In this document: positions 25,548 to 36,855 of the stretch, piece after piece
How the letters are laid out: each line of letters starts with the position of its first letter
How positions within the stretch are numbered: position 1 is the first letter of the stretch
Source: Marisa cornuarietis
Taxonomy: Eukaryota > Mollusca > Gastropoda > Architaenioglossa > Ampullariidae
Direction of reading: 5' to 3'
Assembly: GCA_004794655.1 (NCBI GenBank)
Contig: SMMW01000087.1
Coordinates: 744,001 to 808,000 of the forward strand
DNA length: 64,000 nt
The notes under the pieces: model-generated
What the model saw: the letters and a program-made list of their open reading frames with translations, nothing else
Told to the model about the DNA's origin: nothing
Databases searched by the model: none
Translations under genes and position numbers: made by a program

Positions 25548-28500
25548 CTGGACAAACAATAATTGCCAATGTGACAGAATTGTTTTCTCTACTATACCAC
25601 AGCTCTAGGTAAATCCCCCCCAAAATGAATAAATAATAATGTGTGTGAAAACTGTGTTTCTAAAAAGAGAATGTATACTTAGAGAAAAACATTGTGCATC
25701 TAGGCAATGCAAATAACTGCAGATAAGCAGTGTAACGGCAATCAATATCAATCTTAGTTTGAAAGCAAAAGGTATGGCTCTTTATTTATAAGATAGTAAG
25801 GAATGTATACTTTATTTGAAAGCACAAGCCATGCCTCAGGAACAGTAGGGAAAAGAAATATCACAAGCAATTTATGTGCAAATGATAAAATAATTTTATA
25901 TATCCAAGAGATTTTGATAAACATAAAATAAAAATATTTCTTAACAATAACACAACACCTTGGCATAATAAGATGCTAGATGTATTATTTTCAGAACTCT
26001 AGCTTCAGTATTCATCTAGCCTCTGTGAAACTATGAGCTAAGAAGGTAAATCGCGCCAACTGATAAAAGGCTCACTGGCTAAAGACAAAAGCCAGAAATC
26101 ATCTTACTATAAGTAACTTTTTAAAAAATGCAACAGAAAAACTAATCTCACATTAACAGTTTATAGCAAAACTGTACCTTGAGTTGCAGCGGTTGCTGAA
26201 TAAAAAATAATATCACATCCAGCCGTTCCCTCAATGGACAAATATTCTGGAATTAAAAAACACAATAAAGGCAAGGCATAAAGTCTAAAGTGCTGATGAC
26301 TGAAAAAAGTAGACAAAAATTTAGAGTTCTGAAGGATATAAAAATATATTTCATTGATACATCTGATATTACCAATACCATCCACCAGAACCCTACAAAG
26401 CAAGCCTACCAGTGCAAATTTTAAAAATTAATTCTGAACACAATTGCTTTATTGTAAATGCTTTGTCGCCAGACACAAAAATGTAAAAGGAGTGTTTAGA
26501 AATGTTTTAAGATTTCTCCTCCTTCCCCTTCATCAAGACATACTATAGCTGAAAACTAACCATTGACACACGCTGTCCTTCAGCATTGACTTCAGCATAG
26601 GCAGAGGACACCAGCAGCAGCAAGAACAACGGCACCATAAACTCGACAATGCCAAGAAGTGAAGCATTATGTTTTGTCCAGTAGATGATAAAGCAGCTAT
26701 CCCAAATCACTACAAATGCAATCCAACTTGCTAGCCATCTTTGTAGGTATCGGGACGTGACACATAACCGGCGCTGTAATATGACATTTCGCAGGAAAAA
26801 TGGATCATAGGATAATAAAAAGTATACAACTAAAGAAGTACTCATTTAGCAAGCATACAACTAAATAAATCAAATAAACTCAAAAAAAAATCTACAAACA
26901 ATACTTATTATTTAAATTTTGTTAAATGGGAGGTACCCCACAATACAATGGAGCTAAATGTGAAATATGACACACAAGCTCTGCAATTTTTCACACCTAC
27001 CACATCTAAAAATACTAATTTTACCAGAATACCAGAAGAAACTGAGAGAAAATGGCAAAATAAACCAAACAGTTTGTATATATATTTATATAAATTAATG
27101 TAGAAGCATGCACTTTGTACTCAAAACACTATATATATATATATAAACAAATACCATAAAAAATATGTGGCATTTCACCATCAACCAAACTGTGGTCACT
27201 TACCACAAATTTCCAGTGGGAATACAGAAGATCATCATTAGACAAAACCAAATTATTAGTTTTATTGCACAGAGAAGCTTGTGAGGCTTGCGAAATCTGA
27301 AAAAAAGAAGATTAATCCCTTTAAACAGATGACATGAAGCACATTGCTAATGCCAGTACTAAACATACAAAAAATCTTCAAGAATCTAATAAGGGTTATA
27401 ATAAGCTATAGCACAAAGTGATCAAAAACATGACTGCTCATGTACTTCTTGTGATTTCATCACTGCAAGAAAAGATGCATTTTGCCCATATTAAAATGAA
27501 ATGGCATGCATTCATTTTCATCTGTTTTAACAAGGCAGTTGAAAGTTGAAATCAAAAGGAATTTTTGTAAAATGTGAAAAAGGCAACCATCTTTTACATA
27601 CAGCATGAAGACAAAATTGCAGGTTGGAACACCTAGCTCTATGCATAATTTCACAGTGAGATTTATCACAAAATTACTTACTACCTTACTTCTTAACTCA
27701 TTCACAAATTAGTTTATAAATATGCATGGCACCTACAGCAACTAAACACAGCAGGCTGCACATGAGTATGCAACATATTCACTCAATTCATTCAACCATT
27801 CAAAACAGAGTAAAAAGGGATGAAATCTGGTCTTTTACCTTGGTGAGCCATTTTTTTAAATGGAGTTACATCCATGAACATAGAAATAAAAAGATATTGA
27901 TTTAAGATTTGAATTCTTCCAGATGTATCTTTCCTTTCACAATGATGGTAACACAAGGACTCAGGTCAAGATAACTCTAATCTTTTCTTTTTTCCATGTT
28001 CAGGCCTCTCATACATTCAAGTTGTTTTCCAGCTATGTTTATTCATTACTACATGTTGTCTAATCATTAGAATCCCATGCCTATAGGAGTAGATGTCGCA
28101 CAGATCATACATTTTGTAAACCTGTCCAAAAATATTCTTTAAAAGTGCAATTTAGTATACTTAAATTTCTTTGGATTTACATGAAAGTGTTGTTTCATGA
28201 TGGACTGAGAAAGGAATGTTTTGCTTCTGTTTACTAAGCACTTGAATTATAAATTTGATTTGTCTTTCTGTCTAGTTTATTTTTTAAGATTAAATGTTTG
28301 AACTTTGTGTACATCTTGGTGTCAACCTTAAGGTCTTGGCCATCTAACCAATGCATTAAATAAACCATTCACAAGGCTATCTTTGTTCCCTCATTTGTCA
28401 CCTCAAGGTAGAAAGTTACCTTTTCCCAGTCATTATCAAAAGGCTCTTCACTCAATGGCTCCACTGATGAAGTGATGCCACCTCTGACAGAAGGTATTGG

Positions 28501-31500
28501 TGTTTCACAATTCTCATTTGTACTATTCTCTTTGCCATCATCTATTTCCCCAGCATCAATGTTGATTGAAAAACTGTTAAAATGGTGGCGCCTAGGGGTC
28601 TGATGCAGTGGAAATGATAGACGTCTATTGCCTTGACCTTGGATAGAATTTAGGAAGACACCTTGCGATGTTACATGCTGCTGGCCAGTTTCCACCTCCA
28701 AAGCATCATCATCATCCTCCCAAATGAACCAAGAGCCTGAAACTGTCATCATCTAAGAGGTTCATCAATCACTGTACAAAGAGATAATTTGAAAATAAAC
28801 ATTTACATCTGATCACCTTGACAGTATGCACCTATGCACAATGTTTTAAATGACTGCACAGATAAATATTCAGGCAAATTATTTCATTATTTTATACATT
28901 AGAAAATGAGATATACCCAGAAATTAATTTAAATTTTCTGCAGATGACTCTGTTGTAAAAAAATAACACTTTGTCACTAAGGCAGCTGATGGTCAAAGGC
29001 ATTTGCTTTTTACTCACTGTCTAGAAAGATGCCCACAATTCTTTACGCTAGGATTTTGGTTGAACCCTATCAATGCCAGAATTCATGTTAATCCAATCCT
29101 TACTGGGTTTTCAACAAGTGAAAATCACAAAAACATTCTCTCCAGATCACTGTCCTTCAGATCTGTGAATATCTAGTTATCAACATTGATCTATGAAAAG
29201 CTTTGAGGTCTGAGGAACAGTCCATCTAAACCCTTCTTAACCTGGTTGGGGAAATGAAATGCAGATGCTTAGGGGGAAAACATCATCATAAATTTGCAAT
29301 TTATTTAGCACAAAATCACACTCAAGTAAAAGCATGCACTCATAGCTTGATAAAAAATAAAAATAGATTAATATGTGGTACATGAAGGAATAAAAAGGTG
29401 GCAATGAAGTGTGTACAGTACAAAAGACAGTTAAGACATAGAGGTAATAGTAACAGCAAAATGTAATCAACAAAAATATCTGCAGGACAGAATAATCAGG
29501 ACATATTAAGAAGTGGGGAGAGAGAGAGAACAGATGGACCATGTTTAGGAGAAGTGCTCACAGAAAAAAATGTTTTTAATGGACATTTAAAAGAGTAAGT
29601 GGTGGATGTAAAAGAGAAGGGAGTTCCGCTGCTTTGCTGACCATAGCTAACAAGCCCATCACCATGCACACTGTTTTGAGTGTAATAAGCTGATAGAATG
29701 CGACGGTCAAACAAAGAGCAAAGGGTTCTGGTTGGGATGTAGGGGAAGAGAAGAAGGGGAGATAGGCAGGACAAGTGCCTTCCAACAAATTACAGCAGAG
29801 CATTGGAAACTTGTACTGAATGCAAGCACGAAAAAGCAGTTCAAAGAATGAGGGAGAGGAGTGACTTGGTCCTCGTTTTGGGAGGGTTTGGGGTTTTTTG
29901 TGCACCAGACATGCAGCAGAATTCTATACTTTCTGAAATTTGTGAAGCAGGTGTGCAAGGCATCTTGAGAGCAAGGAATCACAGTAATCAAGCCACGACA
30001 AAATGAACATGAAGACAAAAGAGTTAGCAGTTTGTCAATAGAGAATGTAGTAAATAGCACTTTTGTTATGGAACTTTTTAGTACGCAGACTGACAGACAG
30101 CTGCAACTTGCTTGTCAAGAGTCATTTCACCAGTGACTATGAAGCCAAGATTCCTAACAGATGAAGCAAAGGAAACGCTGACCTCATTTAACAGTGAAGG
30201 TTTGGGGTAGTTGGATAGTCATAGGTCAGTTTTGTTGCTTAATTCTGTTTTATCATCATTAAGCTTCAGTGAATCAATGCATGCTAGTGAGGTTCCAAAA
30301 ATGCTATAAAGAGTAAGAAATCTTTGAAGGAGTGTAAAATGATCAATTGTATCGAATGTGGCAAACAGGTCAAGCAAAGCCAAGACAGCAACATCACCAC
30401 AGTCAAGGGCAGACAGAACGTCAGCTGATACTTTGATGAGAGAAGTCTCAGTACTATAAAAAGGACAATATGCTGAATGGGTAGCGAGGATGAGATGGTG
30501 AGCTTGTAAATAATTCCGGAGTTGTGTCAAAATAGCTTACTCAATTACTATAAAGAGGAAAGACAAGTTGGAGACTGGGTTGTAGCTGTGTATTGACATC
30601 AAAAGTGGGTTTCTTGAGAATTGTCTTCGCTAAAAAAATTTTAAACAGAAATGGAAAAAGGTGTCTGGGCACTGGGTCTAACTGACAAGTTGTTGACTGT
30701 CTTTAAATCAGCTTTCGATTGGTTGAAACACAATGAGAAAACAGCCAGGAGAAATACCATGACAGACATGAAAATGGCAGCTCTCACTCTTTGCCCTGCA
30801 TCATTTGTATGCCACTCTCCTACTCAGCATGACATAATAATGAATGCATACCTTCTAATTTATTTCCACTTTGATCATCCATATTCATTTGCAAGCTAAG
30901 CTGCTGGACACAGATTGATTCGTATGTCTGAGCATCAATAGTGAGTTCTCGCATAAATCTGCGGATAGCTGGAACAGAACACAGATTTCTTCAATAGCAA
31001 CCAATGGATGACTGAAATCATCTGTATTTAATAAAAAGTGAAAGTGTTTTTGCACATTTATGTGTGTGTTTAACAAAAGTTGAAGTATATTTCTGTATGT
31101 GCATGTGACCAGTGAGAGGAGATTACGGAAGTAAAGCTTTGTGCTGAGTGTTTTACAAATGCAAATAATTATTTATTATCTTCCTTCAACTCACCAACAG
31201 TGTGTGTCCTACAGACGGAAAACAGGACATAGGCCACAATACAGTTCCAAATGAGGGTCAGTGCAGTGCAGAGTACTCTTCCAATGAGAAACACCCTGCA
31301 AACAAGTATGTCAGTCTGTACCCTTTCACATGAGTTGTCAGAAAACATAGCCACTGCCTCATAGCAGTTGCCTCCTGTGACAAGCAGCCCCAGCAGGAAT
31401 GTAAGCCACGAGGTTCGAATCTTCAAAAATGTTTTGGAATGGACCCGCACACATTCTGCAAAGTTTTTGTTGGAGAAAAGGCGGCCAGCAAGCTTGTGGG

Positions 31501-33810
31501 CATACACACCCATGCAAGCCCAGATGAAGCCTATCACTATCTGCAGAGTTCCAATGACAACTGTCGTTTTAGAGTGCCGACTGCTGATGTCACAAACTGT
31601 GTACCATGCCCCTGGTATGGCATATGCCAGCGCAGCTGTTACTGTAAACACGTGTAAGAAAGTGGCAATATATGGTTTTTCATTAGCACTCAGCTTTATT
31701 CCAAGAGACTTTCCCAAAATATACCACACTGCTGCTGGCAGGCGAGAATGGAGACGAACATTGTGACTACGGAGCTCCTCTGTTGATGAGGTAAGAATGC
31801 CCTGCATGTTGGGTGCACAGTAATTGGATTCTAGAAACCGACTGGCAGAGGGCATTGTAGGATAGTGCCTGAGCCTATTATCTGACAAGCTGCAAATGCA
31901 ATAAACACAGTTTTAGCTGGTATGAATGAAGAAAGCACGTAGTAGTTTTATAACATAAACTTTAAAAAAAACTCAAAAAACCTTCAAACCATCCAAACTA
32001 ACACAATTCATTTAAAGCCAATATAATCTTAGTTATCTGTAAATGACTTGAATAGGTATAATTATTCCAGCTGCACTAGTGCATGAAACAATTCACAATA
32101 CTTGAAATCTTTCCCTGTGAAAAATATACTGCACTCACAACATATTCTAAGATGCTACCAGGAACTACGAGGGAAAACTCAAGTGCAAAGTTCTGCAATT
32201 GTTGGTGACCCTCAGATGACATTCTCACAAACTGAAGAGCATGAACTGTGTCCAGTGAAGAAACGTGCATCCACAGGGAGAAGACAACTCGTAAATCTCG
32301 CATACAATCTGTGTCTGTGTGTGTGCATAAATGTGCAATGATACACAAAATTCATAAAAAAAAGTTTTTCAGGAAGCAACAATTTATAAAACAGGTTCAT
32401 AGTAATAAAATATCTACAAGGAGCTGATTGCATGATATTCAGATAGTCTCTTTCAAATAATCATAATACAATCATCTGGAGCAAAAACTGGGTATCTGAT
32501 CTCATCTTGTGCACAACAGTCCTTCTAATCTATGGTAAAAGGTACTTTAAAAAAGGCATACAGTCAAAAAAACACACACACACACACACACACACAAAAG
32601 GAACTGTTGTACGACTACTGTATATGTATCACATGCACCTTCTTGTTAGAAAGGTTACCACTGAAATAGCAGCAGCTTCCTGTTGAACTATGACTACTCA
32701 CAAAGTTACTAGTTAAGTAATTTACTTCCGTATAAAAATTATTTTAACGATGTGAGTCGAGTCAGCATATATGTAAAATTTCAGCAGCAAATTGGGAAAA
32801 GATTTGAGGCTGCTTCAGAAACTTGTCAGATATACAGTCAAATGGGGTGAGTAATTTGCACAGAAAGAAACTTCTGAGGACTAATTATTAGAAAGAAATA
32901 GCTTATCCTTAATAAATTGCAAAAAATATACATAGCATACCAAAAACATGCAAGTGAAGTCAAGACTCTTCTAGAATAACCAAATGTTAATGGGAAATTT
33001 GGTCCGATTGTCTATACAAAACATGCTAACTTGCCAAGAGGCTCTGATCATTGGCACACACACACACACAAGAGCGTAAGTGAAAGAAATGAATTAATTA
33101 TTTTACACTCCTAGTCATTAGAAACCCATTATAGTAAGACATTAAAGGGTAAGATAACTGAGTGATTTTCTTGGAGGATGGGGAGGGAGCGTAGCAATCA
33201 GGTGTGATGGATCAGATACTAATAGCATTATTATGGAAGGTTGACGGTGGATGGGAGTAACCCTGAGGGACGTCTAGAAACTATGAAAGTTCTGTGAACA
33301 TGTATAAAAGTATAGACTTTTTGCCAATAAGTATTTTTCAGGATTTTCTTTAACTTCTCTCAATAAATCAAAATTTGCTGAAATTAGGCCTATTGCATAC
33401 AAAAAGTAACAAGCAATCTAAATTCCTGTATGGCGCCTCTTGAAAGTAATATATATGAAGATTTATAAATAAACTGTTTAATTGCAGTATAATTATTAAT
33501 GAAATAAATTATTAGCATACCGGGTAGACGCATCACATGAAATTCTTGTCTGCATGTCTCGATGTCTCCTCCATCCTTTTGGCGAGTCAGAAATCTCATC
33601 TACTTGCCTTCTGTTGACCGCTTCAGATAGAGAGTCGCATGATAATAGTAGCTCCGCATTGTCTGTGTCTTCAGCATAGCCATTCAAAGCCATTTCTTCC
33701 AATTTATCAAAGTCGTTCCATTTCCTGAAAACTTCTGGCACGGTTTTTGCACTGGCGATTCGTACGCCAAGAGTAGTCTCTCTTTGTATACGCAAGTGAT
33801 TATCGAACAT
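25440..33810 (-). CDS. Gustatory-receptor-like seven-transmembrane protein (8 exons)
   Basis: Eight minus-strand exons join in frame into about 633 residues: 33810-33521, 31889-31195, 30968-30852, 28736-28420, 27296-27204, 26773-26561, 26246-26178 and 25547-25440. All use GT/AG sites. Hydrophobic segments lie near residues 170-193, 205-226, 254-275, 292-322, 517-536, 543-564 and 599-621, giving seven TM helices. The N-terminus (about 165 residues) and the TM4-TM5 loop (about 195 residues) are long. There is no signal peptide. The last four introns are all phase 0, and TM7 starts right after the last one and contains TY (605-606). This matches the insect chemoreceptor superfamily, which has clustered phase-0 introns at the C-terminus and a TYhhhhhQF signature; the QF part is not conserved here. 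GRLs are known outside arthropods and have inverted topology compared with GPCRs; ligands are unknown. The ATG at 33810 has A at -3; the frame stays open upstream to 34005. Alternative: another 7TM family. The structure is firmer than the family assignment. Confidence 0.62.
26178..26246 (-). CDS. GRL coding exon 7
   Basis: Residues 576-598 (NICPLRERLDVILFFIQQPL). Phase 0 at both ends, acceptor AATTCCAG, donor CTCAAG|GTACAG. In the insect family the equivalent short exon before TM7 is also bounded by phase-0 introns. Confidence 0.75.
26561..26773 (-). CDS. GRL coding exon 6 (TM5-TM6)
   Basis: Residues 505-575, beginning RRLCVTSRYLQRW. TM5 lies around WIAFVVIWDSCFIIYW and TM6 around FMVPLFLLLLVSSAYA. 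The acceptor ATTACAG|CGC fits exon 5 at phase 0; the donor ATG|GTTAGT is phase 0. A TTTAG acceptor 50 bases upstream would break the frame. Confidence 0.78.
27204..27296 (-). CDS. GRL coding exon 5
   Basis: Residues 474-504, the end of the loop before TM5 (SNDDLLYSHWKFV). Strong sites on both sides (TTTTTTTCAG and GTG|GTAAGT), phase 0 at both. A second frame of this exon is also open and hydrophobic, but it joins neither neighbour without a stop. Confidence 0.68.
28420..28736 (-). CDS. GRL coding exon 4 (cytoplasmic-type loop)
   Basis: Residues 368-473, hydrophilic, with an acidic WEDDDDALE patch and many Ser/Asn/Gln. Two in-frame acceptors six bases apart (TTTCAG giving 28736, GACAG giving 28742) could both be used and would differ by two residues. 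The donor GAAAAG|GTAACT is phase 0. Confidence 0.7.
29225..30620 (-). mobile_element. CR1/Rex1-like non-LTR retrotransposon, internally deleted
   Basis: On the minus strand, inside a GRL intron and in host orientation, there is a decayed reverse transcriptase. It shows a STETSLIKVSADVLSALDCG block and VLALLDLFATFDTIDH, which carries the first catalytic Asp. The text then jumps to LKLNDDKTEL, so the segment with the second catalytic motif is deleted. Downstream come VRNLGFIVTGEMTLDKQVAAVC and a terminal block (FTSTTYSFKCPLKTFF). Multiple stops and frameshifts follow. The order of motifs is that of CR1/Rex1/L2-type elements. Confidence 0.8.
30852..30968 (-). CDS. GRL coding exon 3
   Basis: Residues 329-367, the start of the long loop after TM4 (AIRRFMRELTIDAQTYESIC). 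The acceptor is TTCCAG, entered at phase 1, and the donor GAAG|GTATGC is phase 1. Confidence 0.72.
31195..31889 (-). CDS. GRL coding exon 2 (TM1-TM4)
   Basis: Residues 97-328. The acceptor is TTTGCAG and the donor GTTG|GTGAGT, phase 1. It encodes four hydrophobic helices: TM1 around YIATFLHVFTVTAALAYAIP, TM2 around TTVVIGTLQIVIGFIWACMG, TM3 around WLTFLLGLLVTGGNC and TM4 around GRVLCTALTLIWNCIVAYVL. This long exon is the strongest evidence that the gene is real. Confidence 0.88.
33521..33810 (-). CDS. GRL coding exon 1
   Basis: Residues 1-96 plus two bases: a hydrophilic, probably cytoplasmic N-terminus with an acidic stretch (LNGYAEDTDNAELLLS). The donor is CCCG|GTATGC, phase 2. Earlier in-frame ATGs exist up to 34005, but they would add a hydrophobic leader atypical of the family. 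Confidence 0.7.
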
Positions 33811-36683
33811 GGTTTGGATAAAGTCATGTGTTTTTTGTTGTTGTTGTTTTATGGCGAAGTTCCATCCAAAAATTACGTGGCGAAAAGTACAAACAAGAAT
33901 GAGAAAGAGTTGTGGACATGAATGATGAATAAACAGAATGCCAAATGTCTGCTCATTATATGTGTTAATGTGTAGGAGGGGAAGAACTTGTGTTTTATAA
34001 GGCACGCAGACTACTTTAGAAGTCTTTGTTCTGTTTTAAGAAAATGAGGTTTCAGTAATGTAATTAACAGTTATTGCAGCACGTTGATTGTGAGGCGCAT
34101 GCAGTCGATATGCACAGGCACTTGTCATGCATGCTTGATTTTCCAAAAGTGTGCATTTTTTAGAAGTGCCGCGAAATACACGTACCTTATATTTATAGTT
34201 GTTATGTGCCCTTTCATTATTTGTTTAAAAAAAATCACATTTCATCCCCTAGAAGTTTCATAATAATAAGTCACTTTGTGGATTTTAATTTTTTTTAAAT
34301 GTAGGGATAAAGTTAATGCGGAAACTTAGTTCACAGTTATTGCCAAAAAGTCCGTTCGCCTGTGACATCTGTCTCCTCTCTGGTCTAGTTTCACATCAGC
34401 TGCATGAAAGAACCATCAGCAGACATATTTATCTTTACATTGTTACAGTATTTGAAGGGTGACAGATGTCCTAAACATCTGTATAGTTCTGATACATTTA
34501 TTTACTCATTGTACAGAAATGCGACTGCCTCGAATTAAATGTACGTGTAGTCCTTAATTGTCCGTCTGCAGCCATCGTCATAATCTATACTGTTCTTGGG
34601 TTTTTTTTAAAAAAATATATATATATATGTTGTCGGAAGTTGTTTTACCACATGACAGGGCGGTCCGATAATGGCGGTGATTCAAAGAATCCATAGCGGA
34701 CAGTGTCATTGAACTTGCAACTACCTTTTGCTTATTCCTGATTTTAGCTTTCCTTAAGGTAAATATCATCCAAAGTTTTTTCACTTCTTAAGCGTTTAAG
34801 TTTTGGTAGGATAATAAGAGCGGAAGGAGAGTGTCGAGAGTTCCGATGAACAGGGACACAGATGACTGGCTAGCAGACGATTTTTGCAGTTGGTCGCAAA
34901 ACGTCAACCATTCTCACACAATTATTTAAGATCTTTACGTGAAAAAATTATAAAATAACATTTTTTTCTTTCATTGCAATGTGGATAGATATTGATCGAA
35001 TGAGAATCACACTAAGATACAAACTGTAATCAGCATCATTACTAATAAGCACCATTAATCGAGCAGAACAGAAAAGTAATCAAAATGTAAAGCCAAGCCC
35101 TCTCCTTTTGTTGTCATTGCCTTCCCTGTTAAATCAGATACATATACATATACTCATTTTTAGCTGGATGGGCAGGGAGAGTTTTTAAGGCCTTATCGAG
35201 CCTCAACTAGCAATCGTTTGCTTCAAAGTCGAGGGAATTACCTGTGAGCTACGTCGCCTCCCCTGTTTTTACTGATACACGATGCAGTGATCGAGCCACT
35301 CCGCAGATTCACTGATACCTGTGGTATTTTGATCCACTCCCCAATTTTACTGATGCAAGACGATGTAATAATCTGATCGAGTCACTCCTCAAATAATTTG
35401 TAGGTCACATTTTGGGGGCAATAAAATATATTTCTTCATAACAGAACATTCAAAATAGTATTACTCAATAAGTCCGATGTTCAATGTCAGCTGCCTACGT
35501 TTGTATAAGCACATTATTATGTGTGTATGAGAGAGGAGGGCTGTGTGTGTGTGAGAGAGAGAGAGAGAAAGGGAGAGAGAAAGAATGGATATGGGGGAAG
35601 GAAGAGATTTGAAAAATCAGTTGAAATTCAAATTCAAGAGAAACACAATATAATGTACTTTTTTTCAAAAACTGAAGTATCAAAACTTACCTTCCAAAAA
35701 AACTGTATGATTAATAAATAATATTAGTGTGCATTTTTGTGCCATTGAGCCTCATGAAATGATCTCTAGTGAAGAGATGTCTTGCTGGCAGTCTACTATT
35801 ACTGTAATACTTATAAATATGTAAATATAAATTTCACATGATGCATGTGTGTTGGAACAGTGCTGCTAGTGTGCACATGCTTATGTTTGTAAAACAACAA
35901 ATGAATGAAACAACAACATAGTATCTCTCCCAAGCTTCTGTTAATGCACATATGAGATTTAGTGGCAGCTATGTGTTTAATTTCACTAGTTTCAAATCAT
36001 CCTTGATCTGATGTGTCAGTAGTTCATAATTTTTTATTTGATTTTTTTGTAGAGAATATGTTTCACTATCTCATTTATATTATCATCATCGATAAGTAAA
36101 AACAGGTTGCATTCTGTCTTTAGGCTGCACTCATTATTCCACACACTGGCAAATCATTAACATTTGTTTATCTCCAGCTTAATTGAAATGAACATAATTT
36201 ATAAATATGGATGTGAACAAGCAGACCCATCTGTAACACTAGATGAATATCCTAGTGATAAATATATATTATTCATTAAAATGCTTAGCATATACTTTAT
36301 TGATGCCTTTGTATGGGGACCTTTGATAATACTAAAAGGGTCATCATCAACTTATGTGTAAAGCACACTCTAGTAGCACAGCCTTTGACTGCACTGTCCG
36401 AGAAAAAACAACAACCATAACCCATAAGCTTAATAGCACAAAAACATGGTGGTAGCTATTGAAGTATTGCCTGGAGAAAAATTTTAATATAATATGAACG
36501 AAGCTCTTTGTACTTTAGAACCTCTAAGGTTATGTGGCATTTTATTATGTTTAATATCATATTAAACAAATAATTTGTCTGGAATACTTACTGACCCACT
36601 TCTTTTCCCCAGACTGTTAACTTGCTTCTTCCTTTGTGCATATCCTCTCACAGTATAAGCACTTCCTTCCCAGGTGCAGTGAC
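33811..36683. other. Divergent intergenic region between GRL and OSBPL1A
   Basis: This region separates two start codons on opposite strands and should hold both promoters and any 5' non-coding exons. A small CpG-containing patch at 34650-34720 and a donor-like CTTAAG|GTAAAT at about 34757 could belong to an OSBPL1A leader exon. Acceptor-like CAGs at 36653 and 36673 lie just before its ATG. A GT/GA microsatellite is at 35540-35585. No further coding exon was found. Confidence 0.4.
35254..35395. repeat. Three-unit degenerate tandem repeat
   Basis: Three diverged units of about 38-50 bp share TTTTACTGATGC and TGATCGAGYCACTCC phrases. They lie between the two divergent genes. Confidence 0.5.
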
Positions 36684-36855
36684 ATGGAGAAAGAGGAAGA
36701 GAAGGATGCAATCTCCATCATCAAGGCCGACCAAGAATTTGAGTCACCAGAGGAGGAGTTGCTGTACTATGCTAGAAATGGCTTGATATCTGAAATAAAC
36801 CGTTTGATTCAGCAGTGTAGTCAGGATGGGATGAAGCTGAATATCAACTGTAAGG
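36684..36855 (+). CDS. OSBPL1A: OSBPL1A coding exon 1
   Basis: Residues 1-57 plus one base; acidic start MEKEEEKD followed by EEELLYYARNGLISEINRL, resembling the ORP1L N-terminal helix. The donor AAGG|GTAAGT is phase 1, splitting the Gly of INCKG as recalled for vertebrate ORP1L. Confidence 0.93.

Noticed and set aside
27204..27296. Alternative hydrophobic frame of GRL exon 5 (LLCAIKLIIWFCLMMIFCIP)
   Set aside because: Attractive as a TM helix, but its phases do not join exon 4 or exon 6 without a stop, whereas the chosen frame is phase 0 on both sides.
25440..33810. PHTF-type membrane protein as an identity for the minus-strand gene
   Set aside because: The C-terminal exons do not match the PHTF C-terminus as I remember it, while TM number, TY motif and intron phases fit the gustatory-receptor superfamily.
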